Origin: DASRFR01 sp035651455
GTDB lineage: Bacteria > Acidobacteriota > Terriglobia > Terriglobales > Acidobacteriaceae
Direction: 5' to 3'
NCBI GenBank assembly: GCA_035651455.1
Contig: DASRFR010000022.1
Span: 558,001-622,000, forward strand
Length of the DNA stretch: 64,000 nucleotides
Shown here: one piece after another, positions 17,951 through 26,322 of the stretch
How positions within the stretch are numbered: the stretch's first letter is position 1
Layout of the letters: each line of letters begins with the position of its first letter
Translations under genes and position numbers: made by a program
Notes under the pieces: model-generated
Seen by the model: only the letters and a program-made list of their open reading frames with translations
The model's database searches: none
What the model was told of the DNA's origin: nothing

Positions 17951-19450
17951 CTAGCCCGGCTGCTCACTCGTTTGGGCCAGGGTACGAACCACCAGGTCAG
18001 ACCGTTCTCGCAGCTTGTCGAGCGAGGCCCGGACCCACTGGGCTTGCTCTGCGGTGCCGCCCTGGTCGGCGATAGCTTTCATCAGCCGTGCTGCCGTCTG
18101 GCTCACGGCACGGGCGACTTCCAACAGTACAACCAGCGAATCGGCGTGCAGTTTCCACAAGGATGCGGAATTCTGCGATCGCTTAAGTTCTTCGAGTTCG
18201 GTACTGATGCGGGCGGAAATAGCGACCATGCGTAGCAGAGCGCGGCCCACCTCGGCGCGCATGCTCTTCTCTTCGAGATAGTCGGCGCAATACGCATCCG
18301 CCTCGGCGTCAGTCAACATGAGGTTAAAGAATCGCATGGGCACAACCTGGCGGTACTTGGGATCGGCCACGCGCACGAAGACGCGAATGGATTCTTCCAC
18401 TCGCCGCAACTTGCTCTCTTCCATCGCCAGCTGCTGCGGAGTCACGCTGGGCATGAGCACGCGACGGATTGGAGCCATGCGCGGCGCAGCCGCGGCCGCG
18501 GAAGCTGCTTTGACCGTGGCTGGTGGCGGTGGCGGCGCATTTGGACGTATACTGCGTCGAATCGGCGGCCGCCGGTCCAACGTCTTCTTCAGCTTGGACA
18601 CTCGCTGGAAGCGCTCCAAAGCGGTGCCATAGTCCGATTGCATCAATTCTTTCTGATTTAGCGCGGCCACGTGTTCCACCGTAACGTCTACTCCGTCCAC
18701 GTTGCCGAGAATGCTGCCACCCTGTTCTTCGAGGGCTTCGGCGAAAGTCTTGATTTCGGCGGCGGCTTTTTCGAACAGCTCGTCAAACTTCTTTCCGAAA
18801 GCGGTGTTGTACGGCGCGATGGTGGCCAGAACGCCGGGATGGTAGAACGACGGATCCAGCATGCTCTTGAGTTCGCGCACCCGCGTGATGATGCCGGAAT
18901 CTATCAGCGAGTTGAAATCACGGAAGGCTTCCGCTTCTTCCTGGAGCGGGTCGAAACGCCGCAGCAGTTGGACGTGCTCCTCGGGTAAACACGGCACATC
19001 TGCGTCCGCGAGAATCTCAAGCAGCGCGATCTCAAACGGCGAAAGCGGTAACGAACCATCAAGCCCATAGCCGCGCTTCTCCCACTGCCCCGGGACGCGT
19101 GGATGACGGTAAAGAAACGTAGCGACCAGATCGGTCTTATCGCGGGTAACTTCGCTGGAGTCGCGCGTGCGTACCAGGTAACGCAGCATCGCCTCGGCAA
19201 TTTCCGGATCGGTATCGGGAGTGAAGGCGCGCCTCAGCATAGCGGGCGAGATGGCCATGTCGAGCAGGCGCAACCAGCGTCGCATTTTGCCCAGGGTTTC
19301 GTGGACGTCGGAGTCGCCGGACTGCAGCGAGATATCCTCCAGACCGGTAGGAATCGGGACCTCGCCCTGCAAAGGCTCCTGCAGCAGCTTTTCGTAAAAG
19401 CCCTGCACGGTTGCCAGGATGGCAAGCTCCCACTTCGGATCCTCGACCAA
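17951..19450 (-). CDS. Conserved hypothetical protein, 499 aa, helical
   Basis: I do not recognise the family. The start is TTG at 19448-19450, preceded by GGAGGG at good spacing. The protein is soluble with no signal or membrane helix. It is largely alpha-helical, with a Pro/Ala-rich linker at about 310-335 that separates a large N-terminal half from a helical C-terminal third. The C-terminal part (ESIRVFVRVADPKYRQVVPM, then long helices) looks like a protein-interaction region. No catalytic motif is visible. It stands alone, and a 9-bp inverted repeat lies 32 bases upstream of its start. Confidence 0.7.
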   Translation of the reverse strand: MVEDPKWELAILATVQGFYEKLLQEPLQGEVPIPTGLEDISLQSGDSDVHETLGKMRRWLRLLDMAISPAMLRRAFTPDTDPEIAEAMLRYLVRTRDSSEVTRDKTDLVATFLYRHPRVPGQWEKRGYGLDGSLPLSPFEIALLEILADADVPCLPEEHVQLLRRFDPLQEEAEAFRDFNSLIDSGIITRVRELKSMLDPSFYHPGVLATIAPYNTAFGKKFDELFEKAAAEIKTFAEALEEQGGSILGNVDGVDVTVEHVAALNQKELMQSDYGTALERFQRVSKLKKTLDRRPPIRRSIRPNAPPPPPATVKAASAAAAAPRMAPIRRVLMPSVTPQQLAMEESKLRRVEESIRVFVRVADPKYRQVVPMRFFNLMLTDAEADAYCADYLEEKSMRAEVGRALLRMVAISARISTELEELKRSQNSASLWKLHADSLVVLLEVARAVSQTAARLMKAIADQGGTAEQAQWVRASLDKLRERSDLVVRTLAQTSEQPG

Positions 19451-19762
19451 GGACAGCCCTCCGAACCCGAGTCCCCCTCAGGTAACCAATGGTGCTAGAG
19501 AATTGGTTACTCAAGTTAAGACGAAAGCGAATTTCCGCGCAAGTTACTTCCCGACAGCAGCCTTTGGGGTTACCGAAGTAATTTGGTTTCACAACTGAAG
19601 CAATGCTTGGGTTCTGAAACAGCAGGCTGGTTGAAATTTCTTTACGAAGTCCGCAGGAGACTTGGAGAGCAAATGCGAAGGCAGCCTTGCGTGAAGACTG
19701 CCTCCGCGTGCCGATCCGAAGCAACGCCGTTCGAGTGGACAACTCCGAAGCCGGCGCGAGAG
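19451..19762. repeat. 312-bp gene-free region with inverted repeat at 19482-19510
   Basis: GTAACCAAT (19482-19490) is perfectly complementary to ATTGGTTAC (19502-19510) with an 11-base loop. It lies in the leader of the minus-strand 499-aa gene and could be an operator or leader hairpin. The remaining 250 bp show nothing recognisable. Confidence 0.45.
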
Positions 19763-20437
19763 CTATTTTCCAAGGACTCCGAACGCGCCCAGGGTCTGAA
19801 TGCCTTCGTTGATCCATCCGGAGCCGATGTTGTTCGCGGTGGGACCTTGGATGCCGCTGAAATTGTCGTTCCACACTTCCCAAGTGTCTTTCCCCGCGGG
19901 AACGGTGCGCAGCGTCACCCAATAAGTGTGGCCGTGAGTCACGGGAATTCCGTTCAGTGCACGCCCCGTCTGCAAAGTGCAGCAGGTGCCGAACTCGGGA
20001 AGATTGCCGAACGTCCACGTCTGCAAGATCTTTCCCGGGATGCCACCCCCATCCTCGTTCAGGCTCATCACCAGCTTGTTGAAACCGCTGACGTAGGTAG
20101 CGCCAACCTTGATGGAATAAACAGTGTGATCGGCGATCGGCGAAAATGCGTATGCCATCCACTCGGGAAAGAGCTGGTTGGGCACGTCGGGTCCCAGCAC
20201 GCCGGAACCGACGATCGCGTTATACACATTGCTTCCGCTGCCCAGGTTGCTGTAAATGACCACCAACCCGGCGTCTGCATCGTCGGCGGGCGCTTCGATC
20301 TGCGATGGAGTATTCACGAAGATGCTGGTGCGTCCGCCGTTAATGCTGACCACGCCCTTTTTTCCGTTTTGCGCAAATGCTGTGAGTCCACCAAACAGCA
20401 GAATGACCAGGCAAACTAGATTTGATCGCTTCAACAT
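19763..20437 (-). CDS. Secreted hypothetical protein
   Basis: A 224-residue exported protein with no family I can name with certainty. The start at 20437 follows GAGGGAGAA and opens a signal peptide (MLKRSNLVCLVILLFGGLTAFA). The mature part is beta-rich with NLGSGSNVYNAIVGSGVLGPD and HTVYSIKVGATYVSG. This resembles choice-of-anchor-type extracellular beta-sandwich proteins, though no anchor is seen. It is monocistronic. Confidence 0.65.
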   Translation of the reverse strand: MLKRSNLVCLVILLFGGLTAFAQNGKKGVVSINGGRTSIFVNTPSQIEAPADDADAGLVVIYSNLGSGSNVYNAIVGSGVLGPDVPNQLFPEWMAYAFSPIADHTVYSIKVGATYVSGFNKLVMSLNEDGGGIPGKILQTWTFGNLPEFGTCCTLQTGRALNGIPVTHGHTYWVTLRTVPAGKDTWEVWNDNFSGIQGPTANNIGSGWINEGIQTLGAFGVLGK

Positions 20438-20711
20438 TTCTCCCTCACCCATTTCGAAATTGCGATTGCGTTTTGCAAAGTGCACAGGCTTTATGCAACC
20501 GGCGCTGAAAGCATGCCGGGCGCGGCTTTCCCGCCATGGCAGTGAATGCTGCCCGCGGCAAAAATTAGAGCCGCAGCATTATAGGAGGTAAATCAAAAGA
20601 ACCACCAACTCTTTTTATGAGTATTAACACCTGACAAATTGTCATTGTGCGCTTGCAACGCCGGAGACGGGAATTGGGGCGCGCAAACCGCATCCCGGGC
20701 GCCGCAAGCAG

Positions 20712-21578
20712 CTAGTCGAATACCACGGTCTTATTTCCGTACAGCAATACGCGGCTCTCGATATGCCAGCGGACGGCACGGGAGAGCACCACTTTCTCCA
20801 GGTCGCGGCCCTTCTGTAGAAGATCATCGAGGGAGTCGCGATGCGAGATGCGCACTACGTCTTGCTCGATAATGGGGCCGTCGTCCAGAACCTCGGTCAC
20901 GTAGTGGCTGGTTGCGCCGATCAGCTTCACGCCTCGCTGGAACGCCTGATGGTAAGGCTTCGCCCCAATGAACGCCGGCAGGAACGAGTGATGGATATTG
21001 ATCATGCGGTGGGGGAATTCACTTACGAATTCGTTGGAGAGGATCTGCATGTAGCGCGCCAGCACCAGGAAATCAGGATTGTGGCGGCGCACCAGGTCGA
21101 GAATCTTCTCCTCGGCCTCACGCTTTTTGTCTTTCGGAACGGCAACCGTCTCGTAAGGAATGCGGTAGAACTCGGCGATACTGCGATTGTCGGGGTGATT
21201 GGAAATGATCAGCGGGATTTCGCAAGCCAGTTCGCCGCTCTGATGACGATAGAGCAGGTCAACCAGGCAGTGATCATACCTCGAAACCAGGATGATCATT
21301 TTCGGCCGGTAATCCGACCGGGCCAACCTCCAATTCATCCCGAACTTCTGCGCGATCGGCTGAAAATGCGTCGCAACATCTTCCAATGGAATGTCGAAGT
21401 CAGTAGGGTCGAATTCCACCCGCATGAGAAAAATATTGTTACCGAAGTCGGCGTGCTCGTCTGCGTGCAGGATGTTGCCGTTGTGGTGAAACACGAAGTC
21501 TGCAATCGACGCGACCACGCCTTTGCGGTCCGGGCAAGAGACAAGAAGGATCGCGGAGTTCTTCATATTTGGTGTCAC
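20712..21578 (-). CDS. purU: Formyltetrahydrofolate deformylase PurU
   Basis: Hydrolyses 10-formyl-THF to formate and THF, balancing the one-carbon pool. Residues about 8-90 are an ACT regulatory domain (SCPDRKGVVASIADFVF). The C-terminal formyltransferase-fold domain has the catalytic ISNHPD, NIHHSFLPAF and GATSHYV...DDGPIIEQD motifs. The longest start is GTG at 21578; ATG at 21566 is a good alternative. It lies just downstream, on the same strand, of two FAD oxidoreductases and near a folate-binding GcvT-like gene. That fits clearing of methyl-group-derived formyl-THF. Confidence 0.96.
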   Translation of the reverse strand: MTPNMKNSAILLVSCPDRKGVVASIADFVFHHNGNILHADEHADFGNNIFLMRVEFDPTDFDIPLEDVATHFQPIAQKFGMNWRLARSDYRPKMIILVSRYDHCLVDLLYRHQSGELACEIPLIISNHPDNRSIAEFYRIPYETVAVPKDKKREAEEKILDLVRRHNPDFLVLARYMQILSNEFVSEFPHRMINIHHSFLPAFIGAKPYHQAFQRGVKLIGATSHYVTEVLDDGPIIEQDVVRISHRDSLDDLLQKGRDLEKVVLSRAVRWHIESRVLLYGNKTVVFD

Positions 21579-21603
21579 CCCGGGTCGACCCAGCCTAGGC
21601 GGA

Positions 21604-23193
21604 CTACTTTCTCAGCAGCTTGATGATCTCTTTCGCCGCATTGGCTCCCGAGCCCCCGGTCAAGCCTGCGCCAGGGTGCGTGCCGCTGCCGCACAGGTAC
21701 AAATTGGTGATCGGCGTGCGATAGCGCGCCCAGTCAAGCAATGGCCGCATAGTGAAGAACTGGTCGAGCGAGAGCTCGCCGTGAAAGATATGGCCGCCCG
21801 TCAGGCCATAGGTGCTCTCCAGGTCTTTCGGCGTGATGATCTGATGACGCACAATCAATTCCGGCAGATTCGGCGCATACTGCGCCAGCGTCTTGACGAC
21901 CGTTTCTCCGAGCGCGGTGCGCTGACTTTCCCAATCGGAGCCCTTGAGCTTGTAGGGCGCGTACTGCATGTAGATGGACATCACGTGCTTGCCCTCGGGA
22001 GCAAGCGACGGGTCCGTCAGCGAGGGGATAGTAGCTTCCAGGTACGGCTGGCGCGAGAAGTTGCCATACTTGGATTCGTCGAACGCGCGCTCCAGATAGT
22101 CGATTTCGTACCCGACCTGGATGCGGCCTTCCAGGGCGGTGCTGTCGCCATTCAACCCAGTGAATTTCGGCAATCCGGAGAGCGCAAGATTTACCTTTGC
22201 CACCGTGCCGGGCGTGCGATAGTCCTGCAATTTCTTGACGAAGTCGGGTGTGAGGTGCGTTGGGTCCACGAGCCTGAGCAGCGTGCGCTTGGGATCCGCG
22301 TTCGAGATGACCGCTTTCGCACCAACCTCTTCGCCTCCCCTGAGAACGACGCCGTTGGCGACGCCATCTCTCACGCGAACTTCGGCGACCTCGGCGTCGG
22401 TGCGGATTTCCGCCCCCGCGGACTGTGCGGCTGCAGCCATCGCTTGGGTAATCGCTCCCATGCCTCCGGTGGCAAACATCGCAGAGCCGGCGGGATGCGC
22501 GTCGCCTGCTGCGCGAATCAGCAGTACCAGGCTGCTGCCCGCCGACCATGGACCGAGAAACGTGCCAAAAATGCCGCGCGCCGCGATGGTTCCGCGCAGC
22601 AATTCAGTCTCGAAGAACTCGGCCACCAGATCGGCCACCGCCATCGGTCCCCATCGCAGCAGGCGGAACATGTCTTTCTTGCCAAGCTTGCGGATGGAGC
22701 GTCCGGTTTGCAGCATGCCCCAGAGATCGCCCTTGCTGGGATTATCGATATTGGGCGGCGCCAGCATGAGCGCCTCGCCGATCACTCTGCCCATCTTGCC
22801 CAGCGATTGCTGCAGGTCGGCATACGCGGTGGCATCCTTTTGCGAGAACTTGCCGATCTCCTGTGCGGATTGCTTCAAGTCGTGATACAGGGTGAGAGCG
22901 CGGAGGTTGGGGGCAAGCGAGAGCACGCTCACCGCCGGAGTGATCAGCTTCAGGCCGTGTTTTTCCAGTTGCATGTCGCGCAGGATGTCGGGGCGAATCG
23001 GTCCGGCGGAGTGCGCGAGAGTCGAAACACGAAAGCCGGGATGAAACTCTTCGGTTACGGCTGCGCCGCCCGGCTGAGACCGGCGCTCGAGGACCAGAGG
23101 TTTGAATCCCGCCTTCGCCAGGTAAAAAGCAGTGACCAACCCGTTGTGGCCGCCGCCGATGATTACCAAATCGCGCTCGTTGGCCATGGTCAT
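21604..23193 (-). CDS. Phytoene-desaturase-like NAD(P)/FAD-dependent oxidoreductase (copy 2)
   Basis: A 529-residue flavoprotein. The Rossmann FAD site VIIGGGHNGLVTAFYLAKAG is at the N-terminus, and the C-terminal LYLCGSGTHPGAGLTGGSG closes the flavin pocket. The pattern fits the PYROXD2/CrtI-like branch of the amine-oxidase superfamily. The start at 23193 overlaps the stop of the upstream paralogue as ATGA, so translation is probably coupled. The pair may act as a heterodimer or in sequence. The context of purU and a GcvT-like gene suggests an amine or N-methyl substrate more than a carotenoid (inference). Confidence 0.88.
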   Translation of the reverse strand: MTMANERDLVIIGGGHNGLVTAFYLAKAGFKPLVLERRSQPGGAAVTEEFHPGFRVSTLAHSAGPIRPDILRDMQLEKHGLKLITPAVSVLSLAPNLRALTLYHDLKQSAQEIGKFSQKDATAYADLQQSLGKMGRVIGEALMLAPPNIDNPSKGDLWGMLQTGRSIRKLGKKDMFRLLRWGPMAVADLVAEFFETELLRGTIAARGIFGTFLGPWSAGSSLVLLIRAAGDAHPAGSAMFATGGMGAITQAMAAAAQSAGAEIRTDAEVAEVRVRDGVANGVVLRGGEEVGAKAVISNADPKRTLLRLVDPTHLTPDFVKKLQDYRTPGTVAKVNLALSGLPKFTGLNGDSTALEGRIQVGYEIDYLERAFDESKYGNFSRQPYLEATIPSLTDPSLAPEGKHVMSIYMQYAPYKLKGSDWESQRTALGETVVKTLAQYAPNLPELIVRHQIITPKDLESTYGLTGGHIFHGELSLDQFFTMRPLLDWARYRTPITNLYLCGSGTHPGAGLTGGSGANAAKEIIKLLRK

Positions 23194-24785
23194 GCCGCTC
23201 CCTTGATGTCTTTGAGAATTTCCAGCGCAGCCAGCCGTCCGGGTGCGCCCATGATGCCGCCCCCTGGGTGGGTGGCCGATCCACACATGTAGAGGTTCTT
23301 CACGGGGGTCCGGAACTGCGCGTAACCCGGCACTGGACGCAGGAAGAAGAGCTGCTCCAGCGAGAGCTCGCCCTGGAAAATGTTGCCTTCGCTTAAACCA
23401 AACTCACGTTCCAGATCGAGCGGGGTGACGACCTGGCGGTGCAGGATAATGTCTTTGATATTGGGCGCGTATTCGGCGATGGTGTCGACCACGGTGTCGC
23501 CAAATTTTTCTTTTTCTGTATCCCAGTGCAAACCGGGCGCGAGCTTGTAAGGCGCGTACTGCACGAAACAGGAAAGCACGTGCTTGCCCGGAGGTGCGAC
23601 GGAAGGATCCGTAAGCGAGGGGATCACCATGTCAATGTAAGGACGCCGCGAGAAGTGGCCGTACTTGGCATCGTCGTAGGCTTTCTCCATGTACTCGACC
23701 GCGGGCGAGATTGACATCGCACCGCGCAGGTGTGCGCCCGTACCAGGCATGCACTTGAAGTTTGGCAGCGCATCCAGCGCCATGTTCACTTTTCCCGACG
23801 AGCCGCGATATTTGTAGCGGCGCACTCCTTCCACAAATTCCGACGGTAGATTGCCGGGATCCATGAACTCGATGAACGTGTGGCGCGGATCCACGCTCGA
23901 GGACACCACGTCCGCATAAATTTCCTCGCCATTGCCGAGAACGACGCCCTTAGCGCGATTTCCTTTAACGACAATTTTTGCAATCGGAGCCTGCGTGCGG
24001 ATTTCCACCCCGGCTTCGCGTGCCGCATCGGCGATTGCATTCGAAATTGCCCCAGTCCCGCCGCGGGCGAAACCCCAGGCGCGGAAGGCGCCGTCGATCT
24101 CTCCCATGTAGTGGTGCAGCAGCACGTACGCGGTGCCAGGCGAACGCACGCCCAGGAAGGTGCCGATGATTCCCGAGGCTGACATTGTCGCCTTGAGCAC
24201 GTCGGTTTCGAACCACTGATCGAGGAAATCGATGGCGCTCATGGTCATGAGCTGCACCTGGTTGTACTTGTCCTCGCTGGTCATGCCCTGGAAGCGCCGG
24301 CCGATGAACAGCAGCTTCATCAGTTCGCGCGGATTCAGGGTGGAAGGATCAGGTGGCACCATGCTGAGGATCGGCTTCACGAAGCGGCACATGGCCTGCA
24401 TCGCCTTGCCGAATTCGTCGTAGGCTTCGGCGTCCAGCTTGGAGTGACGCGCGATCTCGCGATGCGTCTTGCCATGATCGTTCACCCGCCACAAATAATC
24501 GCCGTTGGGCATGGGCGTGAACGTGCCATCGAGAGGAAGAATTTCCAGGCCGTGGCGCGGCAGATCAAGATCGCGAATGATCTCCGGCCGGAGCAACGAA
24601 ACCACGTAGGAGCACACCGAGAACTTGAAGCCGGGAAAAACCTCTTCGGTCACCGCAGCACCGCCCAGCACGTGACGGCGCTCCAGCACTAGAACTTTCT
24701 TGCCCGCCTTGGCAAGATAGGCGGCATTGACTAGGCCATTGTGGCCTCCGCCGATGACAATAACATCGTATTTGGAAGCAGCCAT
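23190..24785 (-). CDS. Phytoene-desaturase-like NAD(P)/FAD-dependent oxidoreductase (copy 1)
   Basis: A 531-residue paralogue of the following gene. The FAD-binding VIVIGGGHNGLVNAAYLAKAG is at residues about 7-27, GGAAVTEE follows, and the C-terminus has LYMCGSATHPGGGIMGAPG. It is the first gene of the pair, preceded by AGGAG. Its stop overlaps the next start (ATGA). No phytoene synthase or other carotenoid gene is present in the window, which argues against a carotenoid role. Confidence 0.88.
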   Translation of the reverse strand: MAASKYDVIVIGGGHNGLVNAAYLAKAGKKVLVLERRHVLGGAAVTEEVFPGFKFSVCSYVVSLLRPEIIRDLDLPRHGLEILPLDGTFTPMPNGDYLWRVNDHGKTHREIARHSKLDAEAYDEFGKAMQAMCRFVKPILSMVPPDPSTLNPRELMKLLFIGRRFQGMTSEDKYNQVQLMTMSAIDFLDQWFETDVLKATMSASGIIGTFLGVRSPGTAYVLLHHYMGEIDGAFRAWGFARGGTGAISNAIADAAREAGVEIRTQAPIAKIVVKGNRAKGVVLGNGEEIYADVVSSSVDPRHTFIEFMDPGNLPSEFVEGVRRYKYRGSSGKVNMALDALPNFKCMPGTGAHLRGAMSISPAVEYMEKAYDDAKYGHFSRRPYIDMVIPSLTDPSVAPPGKHVLSCFVQYAPYKLAPGLHWDTEKEKFGDTVVDTIAEYAPNIKDIILHRQVVTPLDLEREFGLSEGNIFQGELSLEQLFFLRPVPGYAQFRTPVKNLYMCGSATHPGGGIMGAPGRLAALEILKDIKGAA

Positions 24786-25112
24786 ACGCTATGAACTCCT
24801 GGTTCTCAGGTGCCAGCTTCGCCGACAACTAAAAACCTTTGCGATCGGAAATCACGATCCGGAAAAGGAAGGCCGAAACAATGCGCCACCGGAGTGGATC
24901 AGAGTCCACTGGGGAGAACGCTCCAGGCTATGAGAGTGCGGCGCATTCGGGAATGACTCGTCATTCTATCGAGAACGGCTGCATTTGTCTCCAGTTTTGC
25001 CGATGGCGTGACTGGAAGTCAGATGGAATGCGGATTTGCTGGCGAGCCGCCGCCTACATATAATCCACGGTTCGAGCCAGCTTCAATACAAAGTTCATCC
25101 AAGGAAATCACC
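24786..25112. promoter_or_regulatory. 327-bp divergent control region between the FAD oxidoreductases and the GcvT-like gene
   Basis: It holds a good plus-strand sigma-70 promoter, TTGCTG (25036-25041), 17 bases, TATAAT (25059-25064), which would start the GcvT-like transcript about 40 bases before its GTG. A branched inverted-repeat structure at 24873-24950 (separate entry) lies upstream of this promoter. It is therefore more likely in the leader of the minus-strand operon. Confidence 0.65.
24873..24950 (-). ncRNA. Candidate structured leader RNA (three-way junction)
   Basis: AATGCGCC (24880-24887) is perfectly complementary to GGCGCATT (24940-24947), and the stem extends by CCG/CGG past a 4-base bulge. 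Enclosed are two hairpins: AGTGGA/TCCACT (24893-24910) and GGAG/CTCC (24913-24924). The resulting three-way junction matches no riboswitch that I can confirm. The strand is chosen because the element lies about 90 bases upstream of the minus-strand FAD oxidoreductase start. It could also be a DNA site. Confidence 0.35.
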
Positions 25113-26309
25113 GTGCCAGTCGGAACTGCATTTCACGAGAGAACCTTTCCCCTTTGCCAGAGCCTGAATTACCGCGAGTGGTCGGGATACTACACGGTCA
25201 GCGTCTACGAGGTGCATCACGAGCACGAGTACAACGCCATCCGCAATGCCGCGGCGATGATTGACATTACGCCTCTGTACAAGTACTTGATCACGGGACA
25301 GGATGCGACCAAGCTCGTGAACCGGGTCATCACCCGCGACATCAACAAAGTCAAGATCGGGCAGGTGATCTATTGCTGCTGGTGCGACGAACAGGGCAAG
25401 GTCATCGACGACGGAACCATCTCACGGCTGGAGGAGAACAAATATCGCTGGACCGCCGCCGACCCGAGTCTGCGCTGGTTCAGTCAAAATGGCCTCAACA
25501 TGGATGTGCAGATCGAGGACATTTCAGAAAAGGTAGCCGCACTCGCTCTACAAGGCCCAACTTCCGGAAAGCTGCTGAAAGCGGTGGCACAGGCGGACAT
25601 CGCTAACCTGAAATACTTCCGTGTTACCAGCGGGAAAATTGCGGGTGTGCCCGTCGACATCTCGCGTACAGGTTATACGGGCGATTTGGGATATGAAATC
25701 TGGGTCCCGTGGAACGATGCCGTAAAGGTTTGGGATGCCCTGGCGGAAAAGGGGAAGGCTTTCGATCTGCACGCGGCGGGCATGCTGGCGCTCGACGTGG
25801 CGCGCGTCGAGGCGGGTCTACTGCTGATCGAGGTCGATTACATCAGTTCGAAAAAGGCGCTTATCTCGTCGCAGAAGTATTCGCCGTACGAACTGGGATT
25901 TGGCAAGATGGTCCACCTGGACAAAGAAAATTTCGTGGGCAAATCGGCGCTGGCGCGCGACGAGAGGCATGGAGTGGCGCGGCAGTTGGTCGGGTTGGAA
26001 ATTGACTGGGTGGAAGTAGAGGAACAGTTTGACCGCTTCGGCTTGTCCCCGGCGGCCCCCAGCCAGGCCTCCCGCGTGGCGGTTCCGATCTATGTTGGGG
26101 ACAAGCAGGTGGGAAAGGCGACAACCACGGCCTTCTCACCGCTGCTGAAGAAGTTGATCGCGCTGGCCAGCGTGGCGACCGAGCATTCCAAGCCCGGTAC
26201 AAAACTGCAAATGGAACTCACGGTTGAAGCCCAGCGCCTGAAGACCACGGCGACGGTCGTCAAGCTGCCGTTCTTCAATCCGCCGAGAAAGACGGCAGTG
26301 CCGGTGTAG
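25113..26309 (+). CDS. Folate-dependent aminomethyltransferase (GcvT/DmdA-like)
   Basis: A 398-residue member of the glycine-cleavage T-protein family, which moves a methyl or aminomethyl group to tetrahydrofolate. GTG 25113 is chosen because AAGGAAA lies just before it and upstream sequence holds a promoter. The N-terminal folate-binding domain has IDITPLYKYLITGQDA and GYTGDLGYEIWVP. The GLLLIEVDY and C-terminal barrel segments follow. No gcvH or gcvP is nearby, so it is probably a stand-alone demethylase (dimethylglycine, sarcosine or DMSP-type) rather than part of the glycine cleavage complex. Divergent from two FAD oxidoreductases and near purU. Confidence 0.88.
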   Translation: MPVGTAFHERTFPLCQSLNYREWSGYYTVSVYEVHHEHEYNAIRNAAAMIDITPLYKYLITGQDATKLVNRVITRDINKVKIGQVIYCCWCDEQGKVIDDGTISRLEENKYRWTAADPSLRWFSQNGLNMDVQIEDISEKVAALALQGPTSGKLLKAVAQADIANLKYFRVTSGKIAGVPVDISRTGYTGDLGYEIWVPWNDAVKVWDALAEKGKAFDLHAAGMLALDVARVEAGLLLIEVDYISSKKALISSQKYSPYELGFGKMVHLDKENFVGKSALARDERHGVARQLVGLEIDWVEVEEQFDRFGLSPAAPSQASRVAVPIYVGDKQVGKATTTAFSPLLKKLIALASVATEHSKPGTKLQMELTVEAQRLKTTATVVKLPFFNPPRKTAVPV

Positions 26310-26322
26310 GCTATAGCCGCTC

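Noticed and set aside
19137..20162. 341-aa minus-strand ORF
   Set aside because: It overlaps two better genes in another frame and has no ribosome site or motif.
21523..23292. 589-aa plus-strand ORF across the FAD oxidoreductase
   Set aside because: Antisense shadow of a strongly supported flavoprotein; Arg/Gln-rich with no motif.
24873..24950. Glycine riboswitch upstream of the GcvT-like gene
   Set aside because: A few bases resemble the aptamer, but the conserved core and pairing are absent, and the gene's own promoter lies downstream of it.
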